Source: Dromiciops gliroides
Taxonomy: Eukaryota > Chordata > Mammalia > Microbiotheria > Microbiotheriidae
Direction: 5' to 3'
Assembly: GCF_019393635.1 (NCBI RefSeq)
Contig: NC_057866.1
Location: 11,170,223-11,234,222 of the forward strand
Length of the DNA stretch: 64,000 bases
Both the position numbers and the translations under genes were made by a program. Positions 21,703 through 33,804 of the stretch are shown here, piece after piece; the stretch's first letter is position 1, and the number at the start of each line of letters is the position of its first letter. The notes below the pieces were generated by a model. It saw only the letters and a program-made list of their open reading frames with translations, made no database searches and had not been told where the DNA came from.

Positions 21703-22402
21703 GGGTAGAAGGAAAACCTTCATTTAAGCATCGGCGACATTGTTAGTAACCTTGGAGTCAGCCCTTCCCATCAAGGAACAGGGTGGGAAGAGAGGCAAGA
21801 ATTTTCAAGGTCCATGCTAGCCATGGCAGAAGTGAGTCATCCTGGGTCCCAGCCAGATGGATACATCACAGTGGATTTATCTGGAAGGAGTGTGACTCAC
21901 CCTATAAGGAGGTGATGGATATGAATGACATATGTCATCTCTCCTCCTGAGCTACTTGACCCAGAGTTTGGGGCAAGATCAGATACCCAGGAAGAGACAT
22001 CCTTAGGAAAAAGAAAAAGGCCTTTCCCTCGCAGCCGTTTCCATCTGACCTAAGAAAACAGGATCTCCCTTTATCAGTCAGTTCATTAACATTTGTTAAA
22101 CTCCCCAGTTGGCTTCCTTAGATAGAATAAAGAAAAATGTGGGACTTCCTGTGACTATTCAAAGTCCAAAGAATTTTCTTTTGTTAAATTTTGGGGGGAG
22201 TGGAGAAACTAGGGGAGACATTGGGTGCTAGGTATCAGCAAATAAACACAACCCCAAAACACTGGTGTTTTCCCAAAAATCCACTTTCAACCTGAGGAAG
22301 CTCATTTGCAAAGGACTGGGAAGTGAGGAGGAGATAAAATGGGCAGATCAGTCCTGGCCCCAGCCTTTCCACAGCCTGGCCCCTCTGTGCCTTATCTGTT
22401 TT

Positions 22403-22555
22403 TTTTTCTTTTATTTTTTTGTTGAGGCAATTGGGTTAAGTGACTTGCCCAGGGTCACACAGCTAGTAAGTGTTAAGTGTCTGACTCCGGATTTGAACTC
22501 AGGTACCCCTGAATCCAGAGCCAGTGCTTTATCCACTGCGCCATCTAGCTGCCCC
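22403..22555 (-). repeat. WSINE1-type SINE
   Basis: Reverse-strand copy. Duplication tgccttatctgtttt at 22388-22402 matches tgccttacctgtttt at 22556-22570 except for one base. Confidence 0.95.
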
Positions 22556-22916
22556 TGCCTTACCTGTTTTGATAAGCCAGTGGACACGTCTGTTTCCTCC
22601 TGTGTTAAGTGAGGGGCTTGGGTGGTATCTGAGGACCCTTCAAGCTCTCTTACCTCATGTTCAGTTCAGTGCCAGGCCAGGCAGCAGCACATCTCCTGAT
22701 TTCCACTGTCCTACCCTTCCCCTCACCCACAGCCCCAACCAAGAAGTTTCCTCTGTAAGGTCCTACTCCTCCCTTTCCAATATATGAAGTGACTATTGTT
22801 CAATAGCTGGGCATTAGATTCTTCTTTCTTCCTGGATCTTAGGGTGCCTTTAAATCCCTGGCCTCAGAGATTCTTTTACATATAAACACCCTCATTTTTT
22901 CCTGCAAATGGCCTCT

Positions 22917-23387
22917 TGTGAGGGAAAAATCCATCCTCTTCTCAATAATTCTCAGGAACTCAGCAGCAAAGTGACAAAGGCTTTATTTTCTTCTCATGAG
23001 AAGGAGGCACCCTAGTATGCAGCTAGTGGGTGCCCAGAAAGGGGGCTCGAAGGCCCTGTTTTATACTCTAATCCCTAACGAGAATGGACCTTCCCCTTTT
23101 TCATCACTGGTGGGGTTACAATCTACGTGCAAAAACTAGCTAATCAGGACACAATATTCCCACCCCTCTTCCTTGTATGGGCAAAACTCAGGAGTGGACT
23201 TTATACTTCCTTATATGGACACAACTCTGGAGAGGACCTTGTTGAGACCAGGGCTCCTTGAACCATGTGACCTTGCTAACCTGAGGGGGAGGAGGGGATC
23301 TGAGACCTTTGTCCTACAAACAGGTCAGGGGGAGTCTGACTGATTGTTCTATCCACATTGAGAGGAGACAACTACCCATTTCTCACA
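22917..23387 (-). mobile_element. Solo LTR of an endogenous retrovirus (family B)
   Basis: A 471-bp unit bounded by TG...CA with short inverted ends tgtgag/ctcaca. It is flanked by the 5-bp repeat cctct at 22912-22916 and 23388-23392, as expected for retroviral integration. A minus-strand AATAAA occurs near its left third (gctttattttc). No internal region, so a solo LTR left by recombination. Fossil only. Confidence 0.75.
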
Positions 23388-23599
23388 CCTCTCAAACCAT
23401 GTGAAAATGGGGGGAGGGGGAAGGGAAGAGAGGGAGGGAGAATTTGGAACTGAAAATAAAAATTCAAAGAAACCACCAAACTACATGAAGAAGAATCAGC
23501 CTCAAGTAACCTGGAATTAAACTTTTGACTCAATTGCTTGGTCATTTCTTACATAAAATAGCCAATTTAAACAAACAAGACATGGAGATCAGAAATAGA

Positions 23600-23812
23600 C
23601 TTGAAGTACCTACTGTGTGGCGCTCACTGTGCGTGCATTATCTTATCTGATCTCACCACAACCCAGAGGGGTAGGTGCTGTCATTACATCCCTTGTACAT
23701 TGTGGAAACAATGCCTTTCCAAAATCACCCAGAGTAAGTACCTGAGGCTAGATTTGAACTCAAGTCTTCTTGACTCCAGGTCCAGCACTCTATCCACTGT
23801 GCTACCTTTCTA
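23600..23812 (-). repeat. MIR SINE
   Basis: Long reverse-strand copy: ctactgtgtggcgctcactg, tgatctcaccacaacccaga, ggtaggtgctgtcatta and cactctatccactgtgctac. Ancient; its presence between the two family-A LTRs argues that they do not bound one provirus. Confidence 0.75.
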
Positions 23813-23888
23813 GACAGAAAAGACAATTTTAATAAAATAAAAAAAAAACCACTTCAAGAGTATTGCTTCTGCTATAAAATTTATTCTC

Positions 23889-24038
23889 TCTCTTTTTTTT
23901 TTTTGCAGGCAATGGGGGTTAAGTGACTTGCCCAGGGTCACACAGCTAGTAAGTGTCAAGTGTCTGAGGCAGGATGTGAACTGAGGTCCTCCTGAATCCA
24001 GGGCCGGTGCTCTATCCACTTCGCCACCTAGCTGCCCC
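23889..24038 (-). repeat. WSINE1-type SINE
   Basis: Reverse-strand copy. The flanking aaaatttattctc (left) and aaaattattctc (right) look like a slightly altered target-site duplication. Confidence 0.92.
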
Positions 24039-24661
24039 AAAATTATTCTCGATAATTGAGAAGCCATTCTAGCAAACTCTTGGGTGAGCTAAATGTAATG
24101 CAGATACTTGGGCTCCTTTTTTTGACAAGGACTTTGGAGCAGGTGTAGACATTTGGGGTTGGGATAGGCATTTTTGAGCACCAGGCCAATAATAGCCAAT
24201 GAGAACTTTGTAAGATTTGCATGTTAAAATTTGTATAATTCTGTATGGGGGTGGGGTGGGGTGGGGGGATGAGTGTCATCTGCAGTCCCCACCAACCTCC
24301 CCAGATCCCCAAAGAAATATCCAGCACATTACACTGGGCTCCCTGTCCTGTTTTCTGCAATCTGCAGCCATGAAGGCTGTCTGCTATCTAAGGGATGGAG
24401 AGTAATGAAGAGAAAATAGAAGTACCTGCCCTCAAGTGGCTGACAGTCTACTAGGACAGGAGGCTAAGCCTAGGACAAGCTAGAAAGTTATGGGGTCGAG
24501 GAAAGGTGCAAGTAAAGTGCTTCAGGAAGACCTGAGAAGGGAGCAAGTCCCTCCAGGTCTGAGAGTCTCCCAGCTCTGATATCCCCTGTTCTTTTTTTTT
24601 TTCCTTGCAACAAACATTTATTTTATTTTTTCCAGTTATATATAAATGTCATGGGGAAAAT

Positions 24662-25331
24662 AGGATAGGGGTAAGGGGTAGGGGTAGGGGTTTGGGGTCC
24701 TTAGGAATTCCTCTTTAAAGAATTACACCCATAAACAAAAGTTGAGAACTATCTTTACATGTAACGGAAAAAAATAAAATACCTTATACATTAAAAAAAA
24801 AAAAGAATTACACCCTCTTGCACACAAAAGCAGTTAGAATAAGATGGTAGTGTTATGGGGGAAATGGGGTACGGGGGAACTTTGGGCCCACAACAGTAGT
24901 TTATTTAGAGGAAGGGGAAGGGAAGAGAAACCATGAAAGTAGTCTGTGGCTCTGAGACACCTATCTCCTCGAGCAGGAGACTGGCAGGTACTTTTATAGA
25001 GGACTGATGGGGGTGACCATCTGACTGTGGAAAGTTCCTTTAGTGAGGGAGGACCATCCATCCCCCACTGGTGGTAACTGGAGGAATTGGATGAGGGGTG
25101 GCTGTGGATCTCTGAAGCCATCTCCTCAGGACACAAGGGAAGCAACCACACCAAAATTATCTCTCTGGGGTTGAGGGAGACTAGAATGAAGGGTGGGGGT
25201 CCCGAAGCTAGCTCAGTCCGATCTGGTTCCACTTATCTCTTTAGGTGTGTCTGTCCTTTGGATTAGTTTCCCAAGGAGAAGGTTCTTTGATGTGCCCCAG
25301 AGAACTTTTGGGGTGCCCTGGGCCCATAACA
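24662..25331 (-). mobile_element. Solo LTR (family A, copy 2) inside the L1
   Basis: Same family and direction as 21225-21702, starting TGTTATGGGC on the minus strand at 25331, with TATAAAAG near 24995. It lies inside L1 3' UTR sequence, so it is younger than that L1. It also carries a 73-bp retroposed insertion. Fossil; left boundary approximate because of G-rich text (gggtaaggggtaggggtagg). Confidence 0.7.
24731..24803 (+). mobile_element. Tiny 5'-truncated L1 insertion (73 bp)
   Basis: Only the last bases of an L1 3' UTR (ataaacaaaagttgagaact, gtaacggaaaaaaataaaat) plus poly(A). A perfect duplication agaattacaccc at 24719-24730 and 24804-24815 shows a bona fide retroposition. The same 3' end appears reversed at 34.6 kb. 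Confidence 0.85.
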
Positions 25332-25457
25332 TAAGGGTAGTTTTCAACATTCATTTTCATAAGATTTAGAGTTCCAAATTTTTCTTCCTCTCCCCTCCAC
25401 AAGACAGCAACCAATCTGGTATAGGTTATATATGTTCAGTCCACAAGTGCTCTTTTT

Positions 25458-25613
25458 TTTTGTTGTTTTTTTTTTTAGTGAGGCAATTGGGGTTAAGTGA
25501 CTTGCCCAGGGTCACACAGCTAGTAAGTGTTAAGTGTCTGAGGCTGAATTTGAACTCAGGTCCTCCTGACTCCAGGGCCAGTGCTCTATCCACTGCGCCA
25601 CCTAACTGCCCCG
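25458..25613 (-). repeat. WSINE1-type SINE
   Basis: Reverse-strand copy inside L1, with duplication cacaagtgctctttt at 25442 and 25614. Confidence 0.95.
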
Positions 25614-26796
25614 CACAAGTGCTCTTTTTATCAGTTCTTTCTATGGGGGTAGATAGTAAGCTTCATCATTAGTCCCTTGGGATCATTGCATTGCTGAGAG
25701 TAGTTAAGTCATTCACAATTGCTCATCGAACAATACTGCTGTCACTATGCACAATGTCCTCCCAGTTCTGCTCACTTCACTATACATCAGTTCATACGAG
25801 TCTTTCCAGGTTTTTCGGGGATCATCCTGTGTATCATTTCCTATAGCACAATACCACTCCACTGCAATCATATACCACAGCTTCTTCAGTCATTCCTCAA
25901 TTGATGGACATTCCCTTGATTCCCAATTCTTAGCCACCACAAAGAGTTGCTACAAATATTTTTTGTACAATTTTCCCCCTTTTTTCAAGATTACTATTGT
26001 TAACTGTTTTCCTCCATCCTATTCCCTATTTACTCTATTATCTATCTTCTTTCACCCTATCCCTCTTCAAAAGGGATTTGCTTCTGTCTGTCCCCTCCTC
26101 CACTCTGCCCTTCCTTCTTTTGCCCCTCTCTCTTTATCCCCTTCCCTTCCTATTTTCCTGCAGGGTTAGAGAGATTACTCCACCCAATTGGGTGTGTGTG
26201 TTAATCCCTCCTTGAGCCAACTCTGATGATATCCCCTGTTCTAAATTACTGCTTTTGGCTAGGTGTAGTCTTGGTGAATGTCAGGTGGCATTTGAAGCTA
26301 TGCTGTAGTAGTAGCAGCCCACACCTCACTCCACAACCAGATTTCTATATGCTATGCAAAAGGAAACGGCCAATTAATTCTCTAACTAGGGAGTGCCATA
26401 AATAATTTGTCCACCTGGTGGCGCTACATGCAAAGTACGGCGAAGTGGTTTCAAAGAGAAACCAGTGGAGAGGGGGAGGGGAGGGGGAGGAGAGAGAAGG
26501 GGAGGAGGACCCACATTCCTCCAGGTCACCACCACTCTCCAGGACTTGTCAGGGCCTTTTTGCTGCAGGGACCCCACCAGTTCAAAAGGGTCTGCAGTGG
26601 CAGCAAATGGCGAGTAGTGAGTGGCTGCCATCACCTCCAGTGGCAGGAAGACACTGGCACAGAATAACATGGAAAGGCTAGCTCTCCACTGGCGCGCAGG
26701 AGAAGCACATGCAGGCTCTGCTCACCCCTGCCTCCCCAGGGGTCTCACAGATGGGCTCTCCCCAGCAGCCTCAGGGAGGAGGGAGGGAGGGGTAGA

Positions 26797-29700
26797 TGAC
26801 TCAGTGACTCAGTTTTCCAAGTTTTATTGCAATGCTGTGGATGACCACCGGGAGAGAACCAGAATATTGGAAAGGTATCTCGAATAGTGAAAGGAAAGAC
26901 AGTTATATTTATAGTATGGATAAATTGATTATCAGTCTCATTATAATAATCTCTACCTTGGGGGGGGTACAGGGGAGGGCCTGTCCTCATTATAATATTC
27001 TCCACCTAGGGGTGTTGCAAGGAAAGGCTTATCCTAATTTGGAGTTCCTGGGGGTCCTAAGTCAGCCCCCGAGGCAGGTACCTTTTTCAGTGGAGGTGTC
27101 TTTTTGGCGTTTACATGTCATAAGGTGAACCTGGGGGCAAATTTGGCCTTTTCTGCGCATGTCTCTTTCTGAATCCCATGGCTAGTTTCAAAATAGAATA
27201 ATTTTTCATTAGAATTTCTATAGGTTGTCTTTTTCCTTTATTATTATTTTGACCTGACCCGTTCTGGTCCGTTATGGATGTTGATCACTATGGGTATGAG
27301 AACCTAACATAAGTTATCCATTAACTGGGATCTAACTCCCTTTTGGAGCTACTATCTGTATTAGAGCTTGGGTCTTAAGTTTTTCTATTAACCCCTTTTT
27401 GCCTCCTACATCATTCCCCACTTTTCACATACCCTGGGAAAAAGGACGAAGATCATGTCTTCTGTTACTGCTTCCTGCTGAGTGGGGGCGAAGTAGGAGC
27501 CCACAGGGGGTTTATGAATTGAGGGAGATGTAGGAACTAGTGTTACAAATGCAAGAACCACAACACAAAACACAAATGTTTTACAAACAGACCAAGGGGC
27601 ATCAGGGACCCTAATACAGAATAAATCCAAGAGTTCCATGAAAAACTGGACAAAGCAAGGGGTTGTGAACAGTTTCAGCCATCCAGGTAGTCTCTGCAGG
27701 GCAGCTCAACCTTCAGGTGTTCTGAACCATACAGACTCCGCCTCAGTCCAGGACCACGTTTGCCAGAGTTACAGCACTCTTCCAATTCTTGTAACCCTAA
27801 GGCAGTAGAATTAGCAACTTATTCCATTACCAAAGTTAAATTCGTAAGCATAACTTCATGTTCAAGTCACCCAACAAAAGGCATAGTAAAGACAGCAGTT
27901 TTCCAGACTCACCAAAGAAAATTATCTCATGTTCCTCTTCTGACTCTAGTATAAGAAGAGGCAATAACATTTTTACTCTATAATCTAAGTAGCCCAAGGT
28001 AACATATGGATTTAAGAGTTGGTAGTTAACATTAAAGATTTATAATCTCCTCCTTGGTTTAGGAAGGGGAAATACCTTTGGGGCACAATAGGGTGCAAGG
28101 GGACCAGAGCTAGGGTGGATCGGTGAATAGACCTGGCAACTAATCCAGCAGCAAGGTCTGCCCTGTGATTCCCTTGTACTGTGGAGTTGGTAGCTTGGTG
28201 CTCTTGGCTGTACATAACAGAGATCTCACTGGGCAGATTTATGGTAAAACCTGAAATGCATAACTATGTTTCCTAGTTACCATCCTCCCTCTCATCTGAA
28301 TGGGGAGGAATTTCACTTTCTTCTAAACCAACAAGATACCCAGTTAATTTAACCTTATCATTATACCATGTAAGCATCAGCAGGCAGATGACAAGCCTGA
28401 ATATTGATATACCTTGTTGTTTGGCATGTCAAGTGAGCACACATTTAAACTGAAAGCAGTAAGGTCTTACATACTTGCATTGTGCTCATTTCTTCTACTG
28501 ATTACGGAAATCTGCTATAAAAGAAAAAGCAGGGACATGACTATAGGGCCAGGATAAAACATCCTTAGCTCTGTTTGATTTTAGGCAAAAGTTACAAGTG
28601 ACCACCAGTCATACAGTACTAGCCAAATTTAGGGATAGCCAGGTGGGGAAACATTTCCTATTCAGTCAGAACTCAATGAGCCAGAAGGAGCCTACCTCGG
28701 ATTGAGTCTGAAATTGTCCTTGGCTTTTTCCCAGATACCTCCCCGTGTAAGCAGCACATTCCCTCCTGTGGCACTGATTTGTGGCATTCTCTCCCGTACT
28801 TGCATTACTGGCTTAACCATCCAAACAATTATACCTGAATTCAAAACTCAAAACAATATAAATGACAGTCCCCAAATATTTTATCTCAAATAGCAAACCT
28901 CTACTCTCATGAAATTGCAATGAGCAAAAAGATTTACCAGGACACACACATGTTGCTTGGTTTTTCCTTCCTTCTTCTCAGGTTTAAACTTTATCCTGGT
29001 GTAAAGATCAATCATTAGAAAAGACTTCTAGGGCAGCTAGGTGGCACAGTGGATAAAGCAATGGCCCTGGATTCAGGAGGACCTGAGTTCAAATCCGGCC
29101 TCAGACGCTTGACACTTACTAGCTGTGTGACCCTGGGGAAGTCACTTAACCCTCATTGCCCCACCAAAAAAGAAAAAAAAAGAAAGAAAAAAAGAAATTC
29201 TATACAATAAGCAACCTTATAAATCCTCAGTAAAACCATTCCTTGTAACTAGCTCTTTTCTGGCAAGTTTACAAATTTTAAAAAAATCTAGAAGGCTTTT
29301 TTCTGTGTAATGATTTACCAGCTTCCAATGCTTTCCTCTGTCTTAGAGGAAACAACTACTATATCTGTTTTTGTTAAAACCATCAATTGCTTTGTTTCCA
29401 ATAACTTTAACACATCCACATCAATTTAAAAATAACTTAAAAATTTTAACAGTACTCTTTAGTTTCTTCCAGAATTCACACTTAAAGTGGCAGTGCACCT
29501 TAAACATACTCCCTCTCCCTTCTTTTTCCAAGATTCCAAATTCTTTGAACAGTCAGTACAAAATGGCACAGTTTTCTTTCTATTTGCTTTTACCGATTAT
29601 TTAAAATACTCTGGACAGTTTCTTAAGATTTTCTAAACATTTTCTCTCTCACCCACCACTCTGCTCTGGGGCTGCATGGCCAGCCAGCACCTGAGGGGGG

Positions 29701-31475
29701 TGGGGGGAGCAGTGGCGCAAGTCATGCTTGACCAGTTTTGAAACTTTTACACATTACAAATAGTTTCTGATTTTTTAACCATTCCACTACAAAAGGTTTC
29801 AAAGTAGCAGCATTTTTTTTTTCAACCAGCTTTTACAATGTTCATCTAAGGCTATGAATGCCTAGCAAAGAAGTTACATCCCGATTCCAAATTCAAACTC
29901 TTAAGTAGACACACACACCTGTAAAGATTTCCAGAAGTCCGAGACTTCCCTTCCCCCTACTTTCAGAGCCTGGCCACAGGCTACTGGGGTACAACCAAAA
30001 ATTCCCCACAGATTATACAACACAATTACAACATTTGGCAGACATAAATGCATGAGATAACAAGCAGACTAGCAGCTGCACACAGACAAGCAAACAAACA
30101 GCCATACCTTAAATCTTCTCTCTTGAAAATAAGTCCTTTTTACCCATGTCCAATTTTTTTTCCTTTTTCCAAATTTGTAAGGAGTCATACAGAATGTTTT
30201 CTCTCCCTGTCCCTTTAAGGTAGGTTGGGCTAAAACCGCACTTGTGAAAAATCTTACCTCAGACCTTGGGGGCCCACCCAATATGACTGAGGTTTCTGAG
30301 GCAACAGAGGGGAAAAACACAATGCATACTCCGTCCCAGGGAACCCAAGAGCCAAATAAGGAGGTTGCTGTGGCCAGACAGTATTGCAATAAAACACTGC
30401 CCATTTTCTTTTCCAGGTCACTGCTATCAGACTTGTCCCAATTTTTCAAGATACACCCCAATGGGGAGTCATTAGGGATGCTAGCCTCCTGACCCATCTG
30501 TAACCTCCCAGAGGTTACTGACACCGCACCTGCGTCCACATGGGTGTCCCAAAACAGCAAAGAACCCAATCCAGGGTGTCCCCCAGACTGCTGGGTCTTT
30601 CCAACATGGCAATTTCTTTCTTCCCTTTTCAGGAAAAAAAAAAAAAGAAACCCCTCAGGGTAAATCGCTTGATCCCGGTGAGCCGGGCCAGACTCCCAAA
30701 GGAGCAAAAAAACCAAACCTGTGTACAGGAGGTTAAAAGCAAATCCCAAACGTACCTTAGCAAGATCTCACCCCTCTGAGTCTGGGACTTGAAGTCACAC
30801 AGGGCACCAAATGATGTGGGATGGAATTTAGGGTCAAATTGATTGTGAGTCATCCCAAAAGAATTACAAGACTCAGTGACTCAGTTTACCAAGTTTTATT
30901 GCAATGCTGTGAGTGATCACAGGGAGAGTGCCAGAAAGGTGGAAAGGTGTCTCTCGAATAAGGAAAGGAAAGACAGCTATATTTATAGTATGGATAAGTT
31001 GATTATCAGTCTTATTATAATAATCTCCACCTTGGGGAGGTACAAGGGAGGGCCTGTCCTACCCATTATACTATTCTCCACCTACGGGTGTTTCAGGGGA
31101 GGGCTTATTCTAATTTGGGGTTCCTGGGGTCCTAAGCCAACCCCCGAGGCAGGTACCTTTTTCAATGGAGGTGTGTTTTGGGGGTTTACACATCATAAGG
31201 TGAATCTGGGGACAAACTTGGCCTTTTCTGCGCATGTCTCTTTCTGATTCCCATGGCTAGCTTCAAAATAGAATCATTTTTCATTAGAATTTCTATAGGT
31301 TGTCTTTTTCCTTTATTGTTATTTTGACCTGACCCGTTCTGGTCCATTATGGATGTTGATCACTATGGGTATGAGAACCTAACATAAGTTATCCATTAAC
31401 TGGAATCTAACTCCCTTTTGGAGCTAACATCTGTATTAGAGTTTTCCTATTAACCCCTTTTTGCCTCCTACATCA
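26797..31475 (-). mobile_element. Degraded endogenous retrovirus with two LTRs
   Basis: Two long direct repeats, about 26797-27414 and 30808-31475, bracket roughly 3.4 kb. Both contain gactcagtgactcagttt, ttattgcaatgctgtg, tatttatagtatggataa and end cttttttgcctcctacatca. Minus-strand polarity follows from the AATAAA (plus-strand tttatt) near the left of each LTR. Next to the right LTR the minus strand reads TTTGGTGCCCTG, loosely like a tRNA-His-type primer-binding site. A short minus-strand stretch at 28012-28215 resembles the end of a pol RNase H domain. A SINE sits inside at 29.0 kb. The LTRs differ by several percent by eye, so tens of millions of years old; the coding region is badly broken and much shortened. 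Class I (gamma-like) is a guess. Confidence 0.75.
29031..29195 (+). repeat. WSINE1-type SINE inside the retroviral fossil
   Basis: Sense copy from gggcagctaggtggcacag to cattgccccaccaaaaaag and an A-rich tail. It postdates the provirus. Confidence 0.93.
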
Positions 31476-33200
31476 GTACCAGAGAAAAAGAGTGGGAGGG
31501 CGCTAATGGAGGTAATATCACGGCAAGAAGATGGCCAAGGATCAAGGCCTGGCTGGCTGATTCTCATCAGTCTAGACAGTCTGGCCCATGTAACTTCTGT
31601 TAATTCCTCCCCCACGTGAAAATTTGACAGGCCCTGAAAAATCAGTAGTGGTGCACTTGCCACTATGCCACAGGCATCAGGAAGGCTAACCCCAACATCA
31701 CAGACAATCATCAAATCTCTCTTAATATCACACACAGCAGACGATGCAAAGTATGGTGACTGCAATGACCAGATGTGCAAGTCCCGCACAGGACCTATCC
31801 CACACACCCACACATGGCCCGGGGAGGTGCACAGACCATAAGCAAACAATGTCACACAGAGGGCTGGTCAGGGAGACTGGGGCTCAAATCCAGCCTCACA
31901 CATGTCCTCGATTTGTGAGCTGGAACAAGTCACTTGACTTCAGTCTGCCTCAGCTTACTCGTCTGTGAAATGAGGATAATAATAGCACCTGCCTCCCAAG
32001 GCTGTTTGTCAAGCCCGTAGCACAATGCCTGGCACACAGTAGGTGCCACATATACGCTGGTTAACATAATAATAAATAGTGCATAGATAGGACACCTATA
32101 GCAGCAGAAAAACATGAATGATCACTAGTAAATTGGCAAACACAAACAGCAAAAAAGTCATGCTTAGTTAACAAGCATAAGCGGTTTGTATCACAGGCGT
32201 AACATTAATAGAGACAAAAGAAACATGAGAACAGTTTAAAAAACCAAAACATGCAACAAAATCAACACATACGTCAACACAATGTTGTCTGGCATCATAC
32301 AGAACCACAGCCCCGCTTCCCCTGCAGCATCACAGGGTAGTGCAGCCACAAGCCAAGGGGTGGGGAAAGTGGGGTGGCGATCTTGACCTTTTGCTGCCTG
32401 TTGACTTTTCTGCACCTGGACCTGAGTTGGTAGACCCTGGACAGCCCTGCAAGCCCACATTCCCAGGCAGAAGCATTCTACTATCAGTATTGTCTGTGTA
32501 TCCTATGCAGGCAGATGAAGCACCAGGCAGGATGTCCTCCTTCCTGTAATTGTGTGAGTCCTGAGGTCCCCCTCATGCTCAGGAAGAGTTAGTGGGTTAC
32601 AGTACACAGTGTTGTCTTCACTGGAAACGTCATTTTCTGAGCCGATCGAGAACTGTCTCTCTAACTGGTACGGGGTCTTTAGTTCTCAGAATCCGCTTAT
32701 GTAATTGTCCGTCATGTCTTTCCTCTTGGTGTTACTAACTCCCCTAAGAGTAATAGGGGAGAGCTGTGAATTGTCTTTGTAGAATCCCCACTTCTTGGGG
32801 ACTGTTTCCTAAACAGACAAGCTTTTTAGTCTCTCAGCTACTTGATACAAGTTGACTTTCTGTCAGTCTGCTAAGTTATGTGTTCCCTGAACATCAAGAT
32901 TTCTCAGTAAAACTGTTACCTTGTTAAAGCTCTTAACAATGGTCTTGAGGTCCACATAGTAAAGTAAAAACTTACTAATTGGTATAAGCTGCTAGAAAAA
33001 CTGGATAGCAGTTGGTGGAAGTTAAGTATATACTAACATCTCACACTATATACTGTTAGGCTTCAAATGGATACATAACTTAGACATTAAAGGAAATATA
33101 AACAAATCAGAGGAGGGAAGAAATTCCGTCTTGGCACTTTGGATAGGGGAAGAGTTCATGGCTGACCAAGGGATAGAGAGGAACAAAGAAGATAAAACAG
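31476..33200. other. Gene-free stretch with one MIR
   Basis: A + strand MIR is recognisable at about 31890-32050 (cttgacttcagtctgcctca, tgcctggcacacagtaggtg). The remainder is AT-rich, without a convincing gene; the short frames show no family I recognise. It may include further worn repeat sequence. Confidence 0.5.
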
Positions 33201-33204
33201 ACAG

Positions 33205-33450
33205 GTTTCATTTTTGTTGTTCAATCATTTCCAACTCTTCATGACCCCATTTTTGAGGGTTTTCTTGGCAAAGATACTGGAGTGGTTTATAATTTCTTTC
33301 TTCAGATTGTTTGACAGCTGAGGAAACTGAGGTAAAAAGTGTTGTGATTTGTTCAGAGTCACACAGCTAGTAAATGTCAGAGGCTAAATTTGAACTCAGG
33401 TAGATAAATCTTCCTGACTCCAGGCCTGGCACTCTATCCACTGCAGCTTA
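33205..33450 (-). repeat. MAR1-type SINE
   Basis: Reads tgttgttcaatcatttccaa, ttttcttggcaaagatactg, gaggaaactgaggtaaaaag and ggcactctatccactgcag, a reverse MAR1 copy. Confidence 0.85.
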
Positions 33451-33501
33451 CATCTTAAAATAATGGGGCTAAAAAAAAGAAAGAAAGAAAGAATTTAACA
33501 A

Positions 33502-33600
33502 GGGGGCAGCTAGGTGGCGCAGTGGGTAAAGCACCAGCCCTGGATTCAGAAGGACCTGAGTTCAAATGCAGCCTCAGACACTTGACACTTACTAGTTGGG
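33502..33600 (+). repeat. WSINE1-type SINE, 3'-truncated
   Basis: Starts ggggcagctaggtggcgcag and stops after gacacttactag, running into A/T-rich sequence. The 3' third is missing. Confidence 0.9.
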
Positions 33601-33804
33601 GAAAAAAATTTTTTTTAAATGATGGGCCTTCAGGGCACTGGCCTATACCACCTAAGAAGAAGGTACTCATATGGGAGACAATAGGGATCTACTTCTGGGA
33701 GAAGATAGCCTACTTGCCCCCTACCATGGAGGTGGGAGCAACTTCTTTCCATTGGCTCCATAGCTGGAACAGGCTGAAATCTTTAAAATGACCAGACTAG
33801 GCCA

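Larger units (their letters stand above)
24592..26228 (-). mobile_element. 5'-truncated L1 (3' UTR), hosting an LTR and a SINE
   Basis: Poly(T) at the left marks the 3' end of a minus-strand L1. The 15-bp gatatcccctgttct before 24592 recurs after 26228, giving clear target-site duplications. The body resembles marsupial L1 3' UTR (cttcagtcattcctcaattg, cagtatctgtcaacttccac-type AT-rich text) also present at 53.1-53.6 kb. It is interrupted by the LTR at 24.66-25.33 kb and the SINE at 25.46-25.61 kb. Confidence 0.75.

Noticed and set aside
21225-25331. The two family-A LTRs as ends of a single provirus
   Set aside because: An ancient MIR and unrelated inserts lie between them and the right copy is embedded in an L1.
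30069-30749. 226-aa minus-strand frame next to the right LTR
   Set aside because: Falls in the leader side of the retroviral fossil; no retroviral domain recognised in it, so not called as a gene.
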